Assembly (NCBI GenBank): GCA_050304615.1
Contig: JBNLDW010000004.1
Location: 62,001 to 126,000 of the forward strand
DNA from: CBFDBF01 sp050304615
Lineage (GTDB): Bacteria; Pseudomonadota; Gammaproteobacteria; Chromatiales; Chromatiaceae
Length of the DNA: 64,000 bases
Reading direction: 5' to 3'
Part shown: positions 34,562-43,934 of the stretch, in pieces
How positions within the stretch are numbered: the first letter of the stretch is position 1
How the letters are laid out: each line of letters opens with the position of its first letter
Made by a program: the position numbers and the translations under genes
The notes under the pieces: model-generated
The model's input: only the letters and a program-made list of their open reading frames with translations
What the model was told of the DNA's origin: nothing
Databases searched by the model: none

Positions 34562-35504
34562 CCTCGCGTAGCGCAGTCAGTAGTTGCTGCATATCGTCAG
34601 GGATCTCTGCCTCCCACTCCATCCAGTCGCCAGTCGTGGGGTGAGCCAATCCCAATACCCTGGCGTGCAGGGCCTGGCGCCTGAAGTTCTGTAACTGCTC
34701 CCGCAGCTCGGTGGATGTTCCGGCAGGGATACGCAGCCGGCCACCATATAATGGATCACCCAGCAGCGGGTAATGCAGATGTGCCATGTGAACCCGTATC
34801 TGATGGGTGCGACCACTCTCCAGGTTTACCCGTAGATAGCTGTGGGCCCGAAACCGCTCCAGCACCCGGTAGTGGGTAATTGCCTCCTTGCCCGCGGCCG
34901 TCACCGCCATGCGTATCCGATTGACCGGGTGGCGACCAAGCGGCTGGTCCACTGTACCCCCAGCGGTCAGCACTCCACAGACCAGCGCACGATACTCGCG
35001 CTTGATCTCTCTTGCCTGGAGCTGCTCAACCAGAGAGCGGTGTGCATTCAGGCTACGTGCCACTACCAGGATCCCACTGGTATCTTTGTCCAGCCGATGG
35101 ATAATCCCAGCACGTGGCAGGTTACGCAGTGTCTCATCGTAGTGCAGCAACGCATTCAGCATGGTGCCATCGTGGTTACCGGCGGCCGGGTGTACTACCA
35201 TCCCGGCAGGCTTATTGATCACCAATAGATCCTGATCTGTATATAGCATCTCCAGCGGGATGTCCTGAGGCAGGTCCTCTAACTGCTCCTCCATCCGGGC
35301 AAGCAGCTCTACCCGCTCACCACCCAGCACCTTGTCTCGTGGTCGCCGCTGCTCTCCGTCCACCTTAACCTGCCCTCCCCTGATCCACTCCTGCAGGCGG
35401 CTGCGCGAATATTCCGGGAACAGCTTAGGCATGACCTGGTCGAGCCTCTGTCCCGCATACTCCGGCTTGATAGTGGTATTTACCGGCTCATGGTCAGAGT
35501 TCAT
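34545..35504 (-). CDS. rluD: 23S rRNA pseudouridine synthase RluD
   Basis: Makes pseudouridines at helix 69 of 23S rRNA (1911, 1915 and 1917 in E. coli numbering). It has an N-terminal S4 RNA-binding domain (GQRLDQVMPKLFPEYSRSRLQEWI) and the catalytic domain with HRLDKDTSGILVV (catalytic Asp) and ESGRTHQIRVHMAHLHYPLLGDPLYGG. Length 319 is normal. It is divergent from bamD with an 89-base gap, as in E. coli, which supports RluD over RluC or RluA. Confidence 0.95.
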   Translation of the reverse strand: MNSDHEPVNTTIKPEYAGQRLDQVMPKLFPEYSRSRLQEWIRGGQVKVDGEQRRPRDKVLGGERVELLARMEEQLEDLPQDIPLEMLYTDQDLLVINKPAGMVVHPAAGNHDGTMLNALLHYDETLRNLPRAGIIHRLDKDTSGILVVARSLNAHRSLVEQLQAREIKREYRALVCGVLTAGGTVDQPLGRHPVNRIRMAVTAAGKEAITHYRVLERFRAHSYLRVNLESGRTHQIRVHMAHLHYPLLGDPLYGGRLRIPAGTSTELREQLQNFRRQALHARVLGLAHPTTGDWMEWEAEIPDDMQQLLTALREDAAGV

Positions 35505-35593
35505 ATATCCCCTTTTATCACTACCTTACCCCTCCATCTCTACATCTCTATAGGGTATACTGCCACCCTTATCTCAACCTTAATTATTACAAA

Positions 35594-36421
35594 ATGAATA
35601 TGAATATTACTCGCCTTTTACCTGCTCTGCTGCTGTTGCTGCTACTCACCTCCTGCGGACTCCTGCCGGAGGTAGCCGATGAAACCAAGGGCTGGAGCGC
35701 CAGTAAGTTCTACTCTGAAGCATCTGCCGCTCTAGCAGAGGGCGACTATGAGACCGCCATCAAATACTATGAACAACTGGAGGCACGTTATCCATTTGGC
35801 CGCTATGCGATGCAGTCCCAGCTGGATGTTGCCTACGCCTACTACCGGTTCGAAGAGCCGGAGTCGGCCTTAGCTGCCGCTGATCGATTTATCAAGCTAC
35901 ATCCAACAAACCCCTATGTCGATTATGCCTATTACATTAAGGGGATTGTTAATTTTAACCGCAGTATCGGCTTCTTTGACCGTTTTATACCTATCGACTC
36001 ATCACAGCGCGACCCTGGAGCGGCGGCCGAATCATTCAAGGATTTTTCGACCCTGATACGCAAATTCCCCGATAGCAAATACTCGGAAGATGCGAGAAAA
36101 CGGGTGATTCATCTACACAACAACATGGCGAAGTATCAGGTTCATGTGGCCCGTTATTACATGAAACGCGGGGCCTACCTGGCCGCTGCCAACCGCTGTA
36201 AAGAGGTTATTGAAAAGTACCAGCGCTCCACTGCGGTACGCGATGCCCTGGTGGTTATGATTGAGGCCTACGATGCACTGGAGCTGGAAGAGCTATCCAA
36301 AGATGCCCAGCGGGTACTGGCCCTCAACGATGCCCAGGGCACATTCCAGCTGGATGAGCCTGAGGAGGTCAAACCACTGGGTAGACAGCTTTGGGACTAT
36401 TTAGAGCTGGATAAAAACTGA
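35594..36421 (+). CDS. bamD: Outer-membrane assembly lipoprotein BamD (ComL)
   Basis: Essential part of the BAM complex that inserts beta-barrels into the outer membrane. It has a lipoprotein signal with lipobox LLTSC (Cys21) and TPR repeats (EALAEGDYETAIKYYEQLEARYPFG, ESALAAADRFIKLHPTNP) with the family sequence DYAYYIKGIVNFNRSIGFFDRFIPID. Length 275 is slightly above E. coli. It would also serve the EPS barrel protein of this window. Confidence 0.96.
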   Translation: MNMNITRLLPALLLLLLLTSCGLLPEVADETKGWSASKFYSEASAALAEGDYETAIKYYEQLEARYPFGRYAMQSQLDVAYAYYRFEEPESALAAADRFIKLHPTNPYVDYAYYIKGIVNFNRSIGFFDRFIPIDSSQRDPGAAAESFKDFSTLIRKFPDSKYSEDARKRVIHLHNNMAKYQVHVARYYMKRGAYLAAANRCKEVIEKYQRSTAVRDALVVMIEAYDALELEELSKDAQRVLALNDAQGTFQLDEPEEVKPLGRQLWDYLELDKN

Positions 36422-36442
36422 GCAGGCCGCTGCTGCCTACTA

Positions 36443-36781
36443 CTATATCGCAGCTGCGTCCTCCTCTCCGGTACGGATGCGGACTACCTTCTCTACCGTA
36501 GTCACAAAGATCTTGCCGTCGCCAATCTTGCCGGTGCGGGCAGCGCTAGTGATGGCGTCAATACAGCCATCCAACTGCTCATTATTGATCACCACCTCAA
36601 TCTTTAGCTTGGGCAGAAAATCAACCACATACTCCGCCCCACGATAGAGCTCAGTATGGCCCTTCTGCCGACCAAACCCCTTTACCTCAGTGGCAGTCAT
36701 ACCGGTGATTCCCATAGCTGACAGTGCTTCACGGACATCATCCAGCTTGAAAGGCTTGATAATCACATCAATTTTTTTCAT
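36443..36781 (-). CDS. glnB: Nitrogen regulatory protein P-II
   Basis: 112-residue PII trimer subunit that senses 2-oxoglutarate and ATP/ADP and is uridylylated at Tyr51 (present, in YRGAEYVVDF of the T-loop). MKKIDVIIKPFKLDDVREAL and the B-loop ARTGKIGDGKIFV match the family, as does the C-terminal RIRTGEEDAAAI. It regulates GlnE/NtrB-type partners. It lies downstream of nadE in the same direction, with about 150 bases between them, an arrangement shared by many gammaproteobacteria. Confidence 0.96.
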   Translation of the reverse strand: MKKIDVIIKPFKLDDVREALSAMGITGMTATEVKGFGRQKGHTELYRGAEYVVDFLPKLKIEVVINNEQLDGCIDAITSAARTGKIGDGKIFVTTVEKVVRIRTGEEDAAAI

Positions 36782-36932
36782 TTTATCTCCCTAGCATTCG
36801 GCAACGTAGATAAGCTGTAAGTACAGTAGCCCCGGCGTAGACCGAAGTGTTATAGAATTATTAATTTACTCTGTTCCGGCCTACAACGGAACGATTAGTT
36901 TCTCTTTATTCTAACTCATTAAACGCGCAAAT

Positions 36933-38534
36933 TCAGAACCCATTGGTCAATGGATAGCGCCGATCCCGCCCAAATGCCCGCTGGGTAATCTTGACCCCTG
37001 GCGGTGCCTGGCGGCGTTTGTACTCATTACGATCCACCATCCGCACCACTTTTCGCACTGCGGCGGCATCAAACCCGGCAGCGATGATTTCATCCACGCT
37101 CTGATCCCGCTCGACATGCCGCGCCAGGATCTCATCCAGTATATCGTACGGCGGCAGGGAGTCTGAGTCCTGCTGATCAGGCGCCAACTCGGCGGATGGA
37201 GGACGATCTATCACCCGTTGCGGGATGATCTCCCGCTCCCGATTACAGTAGGCAGCAAGCCTATAGACCATCTGTTTGGGCACATCCTTGATCGGGGCAA
37301 AACCGCCGGCCATATCTCCATACAGGGTGGCATAACCTACCGCCATCTCACTCTTGTTGCCGGTGGTGAGTAGGATCTTACCCTTTTTATTGCTTATCGC
37401 CATGAGGATAACCCCCCGACAGCGGGCCTGGATGTTCTCCTCTGTGGTATCTAGCTCACTCCCAGCAAACTCCTCTGCCAACATATCCAGAAATGCGTTA
37501 AATGCCGGTTCGATCGGGATGACGCTATACTCTACGCCAAGCGCCTCGGCCTCTTTGATTGCATCAGCATTGCTCATATCCGCGGTATAGCGCGATGGCA
37601 TTAGCACCACCTCTACCCTGTCTGCCCCCAGGGCATCCACTGCAATGGCCAGGGTAAGGGCTGAATCAATGCCACCAGAGAGCCCCAGTACTGCGCCATC
37701 AAAACCGTTCTTGGTTACATAATCCCGTACCCCAAGCACCAGGGCGTTGTAGATCAGCTCTTCTTCTGCTGCTACCGGGATAATCTCTGCAGCAACCGGC
37801 TCATTATCGACAAATTCAACCAACATCTGCTGTTCACGGTAGAAGTTTGCCCGTTGCGTCAGTTCACCGCTGGAATTCACTACACAGGAGCCACCATCAA
37901 ACACCAGCTCATCCTGACCGCCAACCAGATTAGCATAGGCAATGGCCAGCCCATTTTCTCGCGCCCGCTGGCGTAGCAGCCCCTCGCGCTCCTTGGCCTT
38001 ATCCACGTGGAACGGTGAGGCATTGAGGTTTAGTAGCAGCTGAGCTCCAGCCGCTGCGGCTGCCGCGGCCGGCCCTGGAAACCAGATATCTTCACAGATA
38101 GTAAGCCCCACCGACACCCCGGCGATAGTGACCACACAGGGGCCTTCTCCCGGTTCAAAATAGCGTTTCTCATCAAACACGCTGTAGTTTGGAAGCAGTG
38201 ATTTATGGTGCTCGGCTATGATCTTGCCGTTACGGATCACCCCGGCCGCATTGTAGAGCTTGCCATCTATCTGCCGGGGATAACCGATTATCAGGTCGAT
38301 TCCGTCCACGGCGTTACACAAACGTTCGAGGGAGCGCTCTACCCGCTTTAGAAACTCTGGGCGCAGCAGCAGATCTTCCGGTGGATAGCCGGTCAGGGTC
38401 AGCTCCGGGAAAAGAACAGCATCGGCCTGCTGTTCATCCCGGGCTTTTTTGGCGACCGCAATCACCCGCTCACAGTTGGCGTCTACCGCGCCGACCAGCA
38501 GATTGATTTGGGCCAGTAAGACTCTCAGAGTCAC
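36933..38534 (-). CDS. nadE: Glutamine-dependent NAD+ synthetase
   Basis: 533-residue two-domain enzyme that turns nicotinic acid adenine dinucleotide into NAD+ using glutamine. Residues 1-250 are a nitrilase-type amidase (FPELTLTGYPPEDLL with catalytic Glu44, HHKSLLPNYSVFDE with Lys, LTICEDIW with Cys). Residues about 265-533 are the synthetase with the PP-loop GLSGGIDSALTLAIA and TTGNKSEMAVGYATLYGDM. It is complete and standard. Confidence 0.96.
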   Translation of the reverse strand: MTLRVLLAQINLLVGAVDANCERVIAVAKKARDEQQADAVLFPELTLTGYPPEDLLLRPEFLKRVERSLERLCNAVDGIDLIIGYPRQIDGKLYNAAGVIRNGKIIAEHHKSLLPNYSVFDEKRYFEPGEGPCVVTIAGVSVGLTICEDIWFPGPAAAAAAAGAQLLLNLNASPFHVDKAKEREGLLRQRARENGLAIAYANLVGGQDELVFDGGSCVVNSSGELTQRANFYREQQMLVEFVDNEPVAAEIIPVAAEEELIYNALVLGVRDYVTKNGFDGAVLGLSGGIDSALTLAIAVDALGADRVEVVLMPSRYTADMSNADAIKEAEALGVEYSVIPIEPAFNAFLDMLAEEFAGSELDTTEENIQARCRGVILMAISNKKGKILLTTGNKSEMAVGYATLYGDMAGGFAPIKDVPKQMVYRLAAYCNREREIIPQRVIDRPPSAELAPDQQDSDSLPPYDILDEILARHVERDQSVDEIIAAGFDAAAVRKVVRMVDRNEYKRRQAPPGVKITQRAFGRDRRYPLTNGF

Positions 38535-38558
38535 ATTGGTGAGTCCGCTGACAGCGCC

Positions 38559-39428
38559 TTAACCCAACAGCTCCAACATCTTCTTGCCGAGGTCAGAGGG
38601 GGAGCGCACGGTGGCAACACCGGCCGCTTCCAGGGCCGCAAACTTGCTGTCTGCTGTACCCTTGCCGCCACTGACGATGGCCCCGGCATGCCCCATACGC
38701 TTGCCCGCAGGCGCAGTCACGCCAGCGATATAACTGACCACCGGCTTGTCGACGTTGGCCTGGATGTATTCGGCCGCGTCCTCTTCGGCAGTACCGCCAA
38801 TCTCACCTACCATGATCATGCCTTCGGTCTGTGGATCTGCCTGGAACAGCTCAAGACAATCGATGAAGTTCATACCATGAATGGGATCACCACCTATGCC
38901 AACACAGGTGCTCTGGCCCAGTCCGGCATTGGTGGTTTGAAACACCGCCTCATAGGTCAAGGTACCGGAGCGTGAGACGATGCCGATCTTGCCAGGTTTA
39001 TGAATCATCCCCGGCATGATGCCTATCTTAGATTCCCCAGGGGTAATAATTCCGGGGCAGTTAGGACCGATAAGTTTGGCATCGTATCCCTCTAGGGCCG
39101 CCTTGACCTTGAGCATATCCAGTACTGGAATCCCCTCGGAAATACAGACTATAACCTTGATGCCGGCATCTGCCGCCTCCAGGATCGCGTCCGCTGCAAA
39201 GGCTGGCGGTACATAGATCATTGTGGCATCGGCGCCGGTCTCGTTGACCGCGTCAGCTACGGTGTTAAACACCGGCAGATCGAGATGGGTCTGCCCACCC
39301 TTGCCTGGCGTAACCCCGCCTACCACATTGGTACCGTAGGCAATCGCCTGTTCGGTATGGAATGTGCCCTGCTGGCCAGTGAAGCCCTGACAGATAACCT
39401 TGGTGTTCTTATCTACTAAAATACTCAT
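38559..39428 (-). CDS. sucD: Succinyl-CoA synthetase alpha subunit
   Basis: Alpha chain of the TCA-cycle enzyme that makes ATP or GTP from succinyl-CoA. It has the CoA-binding start SILVDKNTKVICQGFTGQQGTFHTEQ and the phospho-His motif GKRMGHAGAIVSGGKGTADSK. Length 289 is that of E. coli SucD. It lies 4 bases downstream of sucC, so the two share a transcript. Confidence 0.97.
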   Translation of the reverse strand: MSILVDKNTKVICQGFTGQQGTFHTEQAIAYGTNVVGGVTPGKGGQTHLDLPVFNTVADAVNETGADATMIYVPPAFAADAILEAADAGIKVIVCISEGIPVLDMLKVKAALEGYDAKLIGPNCPGIITPGESKIGIMPGMIHKPGKIGIVSRSGTLTYEAVFQTTNAGLGQSTCVGIGGDPIHGMNFIDCLELFQADPQTEGMIMVGEIGGTAEEDAAEYIQANVDKPVVSYIAGVTAPAGKRMGHAGAIVSGGKGTADSKFAALEAAGVATVRSPSDLGKKMLELLG

Positions 39429-39432
39429 ATTC

Positions 39433-40602
39433 TTAATCCTCTGCCTTGACCAGGGCTACGATCTTCTCGGCTGCCTCGTTCAAATCCGCCGCTGTAGTAA
39501 TCGCCAGACCGCTATGGGCCAGGATCTCTAACCCCTGTGGCGCATTGGTGCCCTCCAGACGCACCACCAGTGGTACCTTGATATCCACCTCTTTCACCGC
39601 GGCAATAATGCCCTCAGCAATGAGGTCACAGCGGACGATGCCTCCAAAGATGTTTACCAGGACACCCTCTACCTTCTCATCCGAGAGGATCAGCTTAAAG
39701 GCCTCGGCTACACGCTCGGCAGTGGTACCACCACCCACATCCAGAAAGTTTGCCGGGGTGCCGCCCTTGAGCTGCACCAGATCCATGGTGGCCATGGCCA
39801 GACCAGCGCCGTTCACCATGCAACCGATGTTGCCATCCAGGGTAATGTAGTTGAGATCGTGCTCCGCAGCAGCCGCCTCACGCGCATCCTCCTGGCTGAT
39901 GTCACGCATCGCCAGGATCTCCGGCTGGCGGTAGGTGGCGTTGCTGTCGATGTTGATCTTGGCATCCAGCGCAATCAGGTTGCCCGCCTCGGTAACCACC
40001 AGGGGGTTGATCTCCACCAGACTTGCGTCGCTATGGATAAACAGGTTGTAGAGGCCGTTCATAAACTTCTGAAATTCACGGATCTGAGTACCTTCCAGAC
40101 CCAGGGCAAAGGCCAGTTTACGACACTGATAGCCCTGCAGGCCGGCTGCCGGATCGATGGTGATGGTATGGATCTGCTCGGGGGTCTCCTCTGCCACCTC
40201 TTCGATATTCATACCGCCAGCGGGAGAGGCCATGAACAACACTCGGCGAGTAGCGCGATCTACCAGTACACTCAAGTAGAGCTCACGCGCAATGGCTGTG
40301 GGTTCCTCTACCAGTACGATATTGATCGGTAGCCCAGGTTCGCCGGTCTGTTTGGTTACCAGCATGCTGCCTAGCAGGCGCTCGGCCTCGGCCTCCACTC
40401 GATCCAGGCTATCAACCAGGACAACACCCCCGACCTTGCCACGTCCGCCAGCGTGTACCTGGGCCTTTACCACCCAACGGCCACCGCCCAGAGACTGCGC
40501 TGCGCGCTTTGCTTCTGCTACAGAAGAGGCTGGATGACCCTGTGATACCGGGATGCCATACTTCTCGAATAGCTGTTTTGATTGGTATTCGTGTAAATTC
40601 AT
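39433..40602 (-). CDS. sucC: Succinyl-CoA synthetase beta subunit
   Basis: Beta chain with ATP-grasp domain (MNLHEYQSKQLFEKYGIPV, VVKAQVHAGGRGKVGGV) and C-terminal CoA-ligase domain (LDVGGGTTAERVAEAFK, VNIFGGIVRCDLIAEGI). The 389-residue length is usual. It heads the sucC-sucD pair and is divergent from the PP0621-like and pilSR genes across 65-80 bases. Confidence 0.97.
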   Translation of the reverse strand: MNLHEYQSKQLFEKYGIPVSQGHPASSVAEAKRAAQSLGGGRWVVKAQVHAGGRGKVGGVVLVDSLDRVEAEAERLLGSMLVTKQTGEPGLPINIVLVEEPTAIARELYLSVLVDRATRRVLFMASPAGGMNIEEVAEETPEQIHTITIDPAAGLQGYQCRKLAFALGLEGTQIREFQKFMNGLYNLFIHSDASLVEINPLVVTEAGNLIALDAKINIDSNATYRQPEILAMRDISQEDAREAAAAEHDLNYITLDGNIGCMVNGAGLAMATMDLVQLKGGTPANFLDVGGGTTAERVAEAFKLILSDEKVEGVLVNIFGGIVRCDLIAEGIIAAVKEVDIKVPLVVRLEGTNAPQGLEILAHSGLAITTAADLNEAAEKIVALVKAED

Positions 40603-40685
40603 TTTTGCTGTAACCTGTTAGGCCAAAAAGGGCTATTATTTTCTAAATTGGCTAAATACGCAAAATTTTGGAGAATATCTGGGTA

Positions 40686-40916
40686 ATGGGTATACGGGTA
40701 CTACTATTAGGAATAGCCGTCTGGCTACTTTTTCTGAGTGGCAGAAGACTGTTGCGCAGACTAAAATCCAGGCAAGCTGGGAGACATCCAACAACCCCGA
40801 TAGTCAACATGGTCTCTTGTCACTACTGTGGGTTGCACCTACCACAGGGCGAGGCGCTGGAAAACAATTCTCGCTACTACTGTTGTCATGAACATATGCA
40901 GGCAGATGATGTTTGA
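40686..40916 (+). CDS. PP0621-family small membrane protein with zinc-ribbon-like Cys motif
   Basis: Small protein of about 76 residues with one N-terminal transmembrane helix (IRVLLLGIAVWLLFLSGRRLLRRL). A C-terminal metal-binding-like part follows: VSCHYCGLHLPQGEAL and YYCCHEHM, i.e. CxxC plus CC and His. It matches the PP0621-type proteins often found before pilS. A TTG at 40668 could extend it by six residues. Its end overlaps the start of the pilS-like gene by about 11 bases. Function is unknown; metal binding is inferred. Confidence 0.75.
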   Translation: MGIRVLLLGIAVWLLFLSGRRLLRRLKSRQAGRHPTTPIVNMVSCHYCGLHLPQGEALENNSRYYCCHEHMQADDV

Positions 40917-42531
40917 TCAGGATGAAGAAAAACTACCAGCTGCTGGGGGAAATCCCGGAATCCACCACTGGAGGATGCTGTGGTACTTTTCCAGTTACCG
41001 GCTAATCCTCTCCGTCCTGCTGCTCACTATTTTCTATAGCAACATTAGCCCTTCTCTGCTTGGCTATAATAACTCACTACTGTTTACCATAGTGGGCATA
41101 GGCTATTTCTTTGCCGCCCTTGCCAGCGGCTCATTTCTCTATCTGCGACACTCTGACAACCAACAACACGCCTACCTGATGGTGTTTATAGATATCGCTG
41201 CCATCACCGCTATGATGCATGCCAGCGGTGGTGTCACTACTGGACTTGGGATGCTGCTGGTGGTCTCCATCGCCTTTGGTAGCGCCGTTATCAAGCAGCG
41301 CATCACTCTAACATTTGCCGCCATCGCATCACTCTGCATTCTGGCAGAACAGGTGTACAGCCAGGTCTACAATATATTCCCCGTTACCTCCTATACCCAC
41401 GCTGGGATGTTGGGCGCGAGTTTTTTCGCCATAGCCATACTCACAGACGCCCTCTCCCACCGGCTACAGGAGTCGGAGCAGTTGGCCAGTCAACGGGGAC
41501 TGGATCTGGCAAATCTGGAGCAGCTCAACGACTACGTGATTCAACACATGCAGGCCGGGGTTATTGTGGTAGATGATCGGGCACACATCAGGTTGATGAA
41601 TGATGCTGCCTGGCACCTGCTAGACATGCCAGACGCCAAGGCAGGAGAGCCGCTAGAACAGGCGTCTCATGCCCTGAACCAACAGCTACAACTCTGGAAA
41701 CACCAAAAAAAATACTCCCAAACGTTTCGCTCTGCACCTGGAGGGCGTGAGCTACAGGCCGGATTTACCTGTCTTGGCCAGCAGCAGCAGGCAGGGACCA
41801 TGATCCTGATCGAAGATGCCGGCAGTGTGACCCAGCGGGCCCAGGAGATGAAACTGACCTCGCTGGGCCGCCTGACCGCCAGCATCGCCCATGAGATTCG
41901 TAACCCCCTGGGGGCCATCAGTCACGCCGAACAACTGCTACAAGAGTCTCCCAATATAGACGCCGCAGACAGAAAGCTGACTTCGATAATACGCACCAAT
42001 TCTGGCCGAGTGAATGCGATCATTGAGAATGTCTTGCAGCTCTCACGCAGACAGCCATCTCGCCCCGAGAAAGCGCTACTGAAGGAGTGTATAGAGGGCT
42101 TCGTGACAGAGTTTAGGGCCACCAACTCCCTTCCAGAAACAGCGCTGAAAATGCAGATCCGGCCAGATAATACCGTCGTGCACGTAGACACTAGTCAACT
42201 GCGGCAAATCCTATCCAATCTGTGTGACAACTCGATACACCACTTTGACCGCGCACCAGAGAAGCTACGTATCCGTATAGGTGGAGGCATAACTCTGGAG
42301 TCAGGTGGCCCTTTCCTGGAGATTATAGATAACGGGCCGGGAATCAGGATCGAGGTTGCCCGTCAAATGTTTGAACCTTTTTTTACCACCCGCAATGTAG
42401 GTAGCGGCCTGGGGCTATATATCGCCAAGGAGCTGTGCGAGGCCAACCGTCTAACACTGAAACATATCTCCCCACCAATGGGTGGCTGTGGTTTCAGGAT
42501 CAGCTTCCCGACACTCTCCAGATCAGGGTAG
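40906..42531 (+). CDS. pilS: PilS-type sensor histidine kinase
   Basis: Membrane histidine kinase. The likely start is the ATG at 40906, giving about 541 residues. The longer frame from 40828 lies inside the preceding gene. It has about six transmembrane helices (about residues 25-195), a PAS-like domain (NDYVIQHMQAGVIVVDDRAHI), the H-box ASIAHEIRNPLGAISHAEQL, and an ATPase domain (NLCDNSIHH, DNGPGI, GSGLGLYIAK). In Pseudomonas PilS with PilR controls pilA through sigma-54. The adjacent regulator gene starts 29 bases later. No pilin gene is present in the window. Confidence 0.85.
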   Translation: MMFDQDEEKLPAAGGNPGIHHWRMLWYFSSYRLILSVLLLTIFYSNISPSLLGYNNSLLFTIVGIGYFFAALASGSFLYLRHSDNQQHAYLMVFIDIAAITAMMHASGGVTTGLGMLLVVSIAFGSAVIKQRITLTFAAIASLCILAEQVYSQVYNIFPVTSYTHAGMLGASFFAIAILTDALSHRLQESEQLASQRGLDLANLEQLNDYVIQHMQAGVIVVDDRAHIRLMNDAAWHLLDMPDAKAGEPLEQASHALNQQLQLWKHQKKYSQTFRSAPGGRELQAGFTCLGQQQQAGTMILIEDAGSVTQRAQEMKLTSLGRLTASIAHEIRNPLGAISHAEQLLQESPNIDAADRKLTSIIRTNSGRVNAIIENVLQLSRRQPSRPEKALLKECIEGFVTEFRATNSLPETALKMQIRPDNTVVHVDTSQLRQILSNLCDNSIHHFDRAPEKLRIRIGGGITLESGGPFLEIIDNGPGIRIEVARQMFEPFFTTRNVGSGLGLYIAKELCEANRLTLKHISPPMGGCGFRISFPTLSRSG

Positions 42532-42559
42532 AATGGGCAGTTAGCAACAATAGAATCCA

Positions 42560-43909
42560 ATGAATAGACCGCGCGCCCTTATAATTGATGATGAGCCTGA
42601 TATCCGGGAACTGCTGGAGATCACTCTGGGCCGGATGGATATAGAGACCATGGCGGCAGATGACCTGACCGCTGCTAGAAAGCTCATGTCCAAAAATGAT
42701 TTTGATCTCTGCCTCACAGATATGCGTCTCCCAGACGGTGATGGTATCGATCTGGTAAAGGAGATTAGCAAAGTATATCCCCAGCTGCCGGTTGCTGTTA
42801 TCACTGCCCATGGCAACGTAGAGAGCGCCACCCAGGCACTCAAGGCCGGGGCCTTTGACTTTGTCTCAAAACCGGTTGATCTAAAGATCCTCAGAAAACT
42901 GGTGACAACAGCACTAAAACTGCGCAATTACCCGGCCACAACAGCTACCGATAGCCCTGCCGCCAAAGGAAATGAAACACCCCAACTACTTGGCAAATCC
43001 AGCTCCATTGAGGCCACCCGCCAGATGATCGCCAAACTGGCCAGGAGTCAGGCGCCGGTCTATATAAGCGGCGAATCAGGCACCGGCAAAGAGCTGGCGG
43101 CCCGACTGATCCATCAGCAAGGGCTACGAGCCGATCAACCTTTTGTGCCCGTCAACTGTGGCGCCATCCCTAGAGAGCTGATGGAGAGCGAATTCTTCGG
43201 CCACAAAAAGGGGAGTTTTACCGGCGCCATAGCCGACAAGGATGGTCTGTTTCAGGCAGCTGATGGCGGCATCCTATTTCTGGATGAGGTAGCTGATCTG
43301 CCACTGGATATGCAGGTAAAACTACTGCGTGCTATCCAGGAGAAGTCGATCCGTCCTGTCGGCGGGCAACAGGAGTTGACTGTAGATGTAAGGATTATCA
43401 GCGCCACGCATAAGGATCTGGCTATGTTGGTCGAGCGCGGGGAGTTTCGGCAAGACCTGTTTTACCGCATAAATGTGATCGAACTGAACATACCTCCGTT
43501 ACGGGAGCGCCGCGAGGATATACCTGTGCTGGTAGACAATATCCTCAATCGGCTGGCAACGGAAAACGGCAAACCAAAGCCGCGCCTCGACCGGGATGCC
43601 CTGGAGAAACTCTACAAACATCCACTACTGGGCAACGTGCGGGAGTTGGAGAATATCCTGGAGCGGGCGATCACTATGTGTGAAAACGATCGGATTGGGG
43701 TGGATGAGCTGCTGCTACCTACACCATCACAGGAAGATATGCCGCTTGATGCCGAGCTGCCCCTGGAGCAGTACCTGGAACAGATTGAGCGCCAAAAGAT
43801 AGAGCAGGCTCTGGAAGAGACCCGCTGGAACCGCACTGCTGCAGCGAAAAAACTGGGACTCAGCTTCCGCGCCCTGCGTTATAGGCTAAACAAGCTGGGG
43901 ATCGATTAA
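42560..43909 (+). CDS. pilR: PilR-type sigma-54-dependent response regulator
   Basis: 449-residue NtrC-family activator. It has a receiver domain (ALIIDDEPDIRELLEI, phospho-acceptor Asp54 in CLTDMRLPDGDG) and an AAA+ domain with Walker A GESGTGKELAARLIH. The sigma-54 contact loop is GSFTGAI (Ser in place of Ala) and Walker B is GGILFLDEVADLP. A C-terminal Fis-type helix-turn-helix follows (RWNRTAAAKKLGLSFRALRYRLNKLGI). It forms a two-component pair with the kinase upstream. Relatives of this type also regulate exosortase-linked genes in other bacteria, so both pili and EPS are possible targets. Confidence 0.87.
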   Translation: MNRPRALIIDDEPDIRELLEITLGRMDIETMAADDLTAARKLMSKNDFDLCLTDMRLPDGDGIDLVKEISKVYPQLPVAVITAHGNVESATQALKAGAFDFVSKPVDLKILRKLVTTALKLRNYPATTATDSPAAKGNETPQLLGKSSSIEATRQMIAKLARSQAPVYISGESGTGKELAARLIHQQGLRADQPFVPVNCGAIPRELMESEFFGHKKGSFTGAIADKDGLFQAADGGILFLDEVADLPLDMQVKLLRAIQEKSIRPVGGQQELTVDVRIISATHKDLAMLVERGEFRQDLFYRINVIELNIPPLRERREDIPVLVDNILNRLATENGKPKPRLDRDALEKLYKHPLLGNVRELENILERAITMCENDRIGVDELLLPTPSQEDMPLDAELPLEQYLEQIERQKIEQALEETRWNRTAAAKKLGLSFRALRYRLNKLGID

Positions 43910-43934
43910 CCGGCGGTTAAATGTCGTCCTCTGA

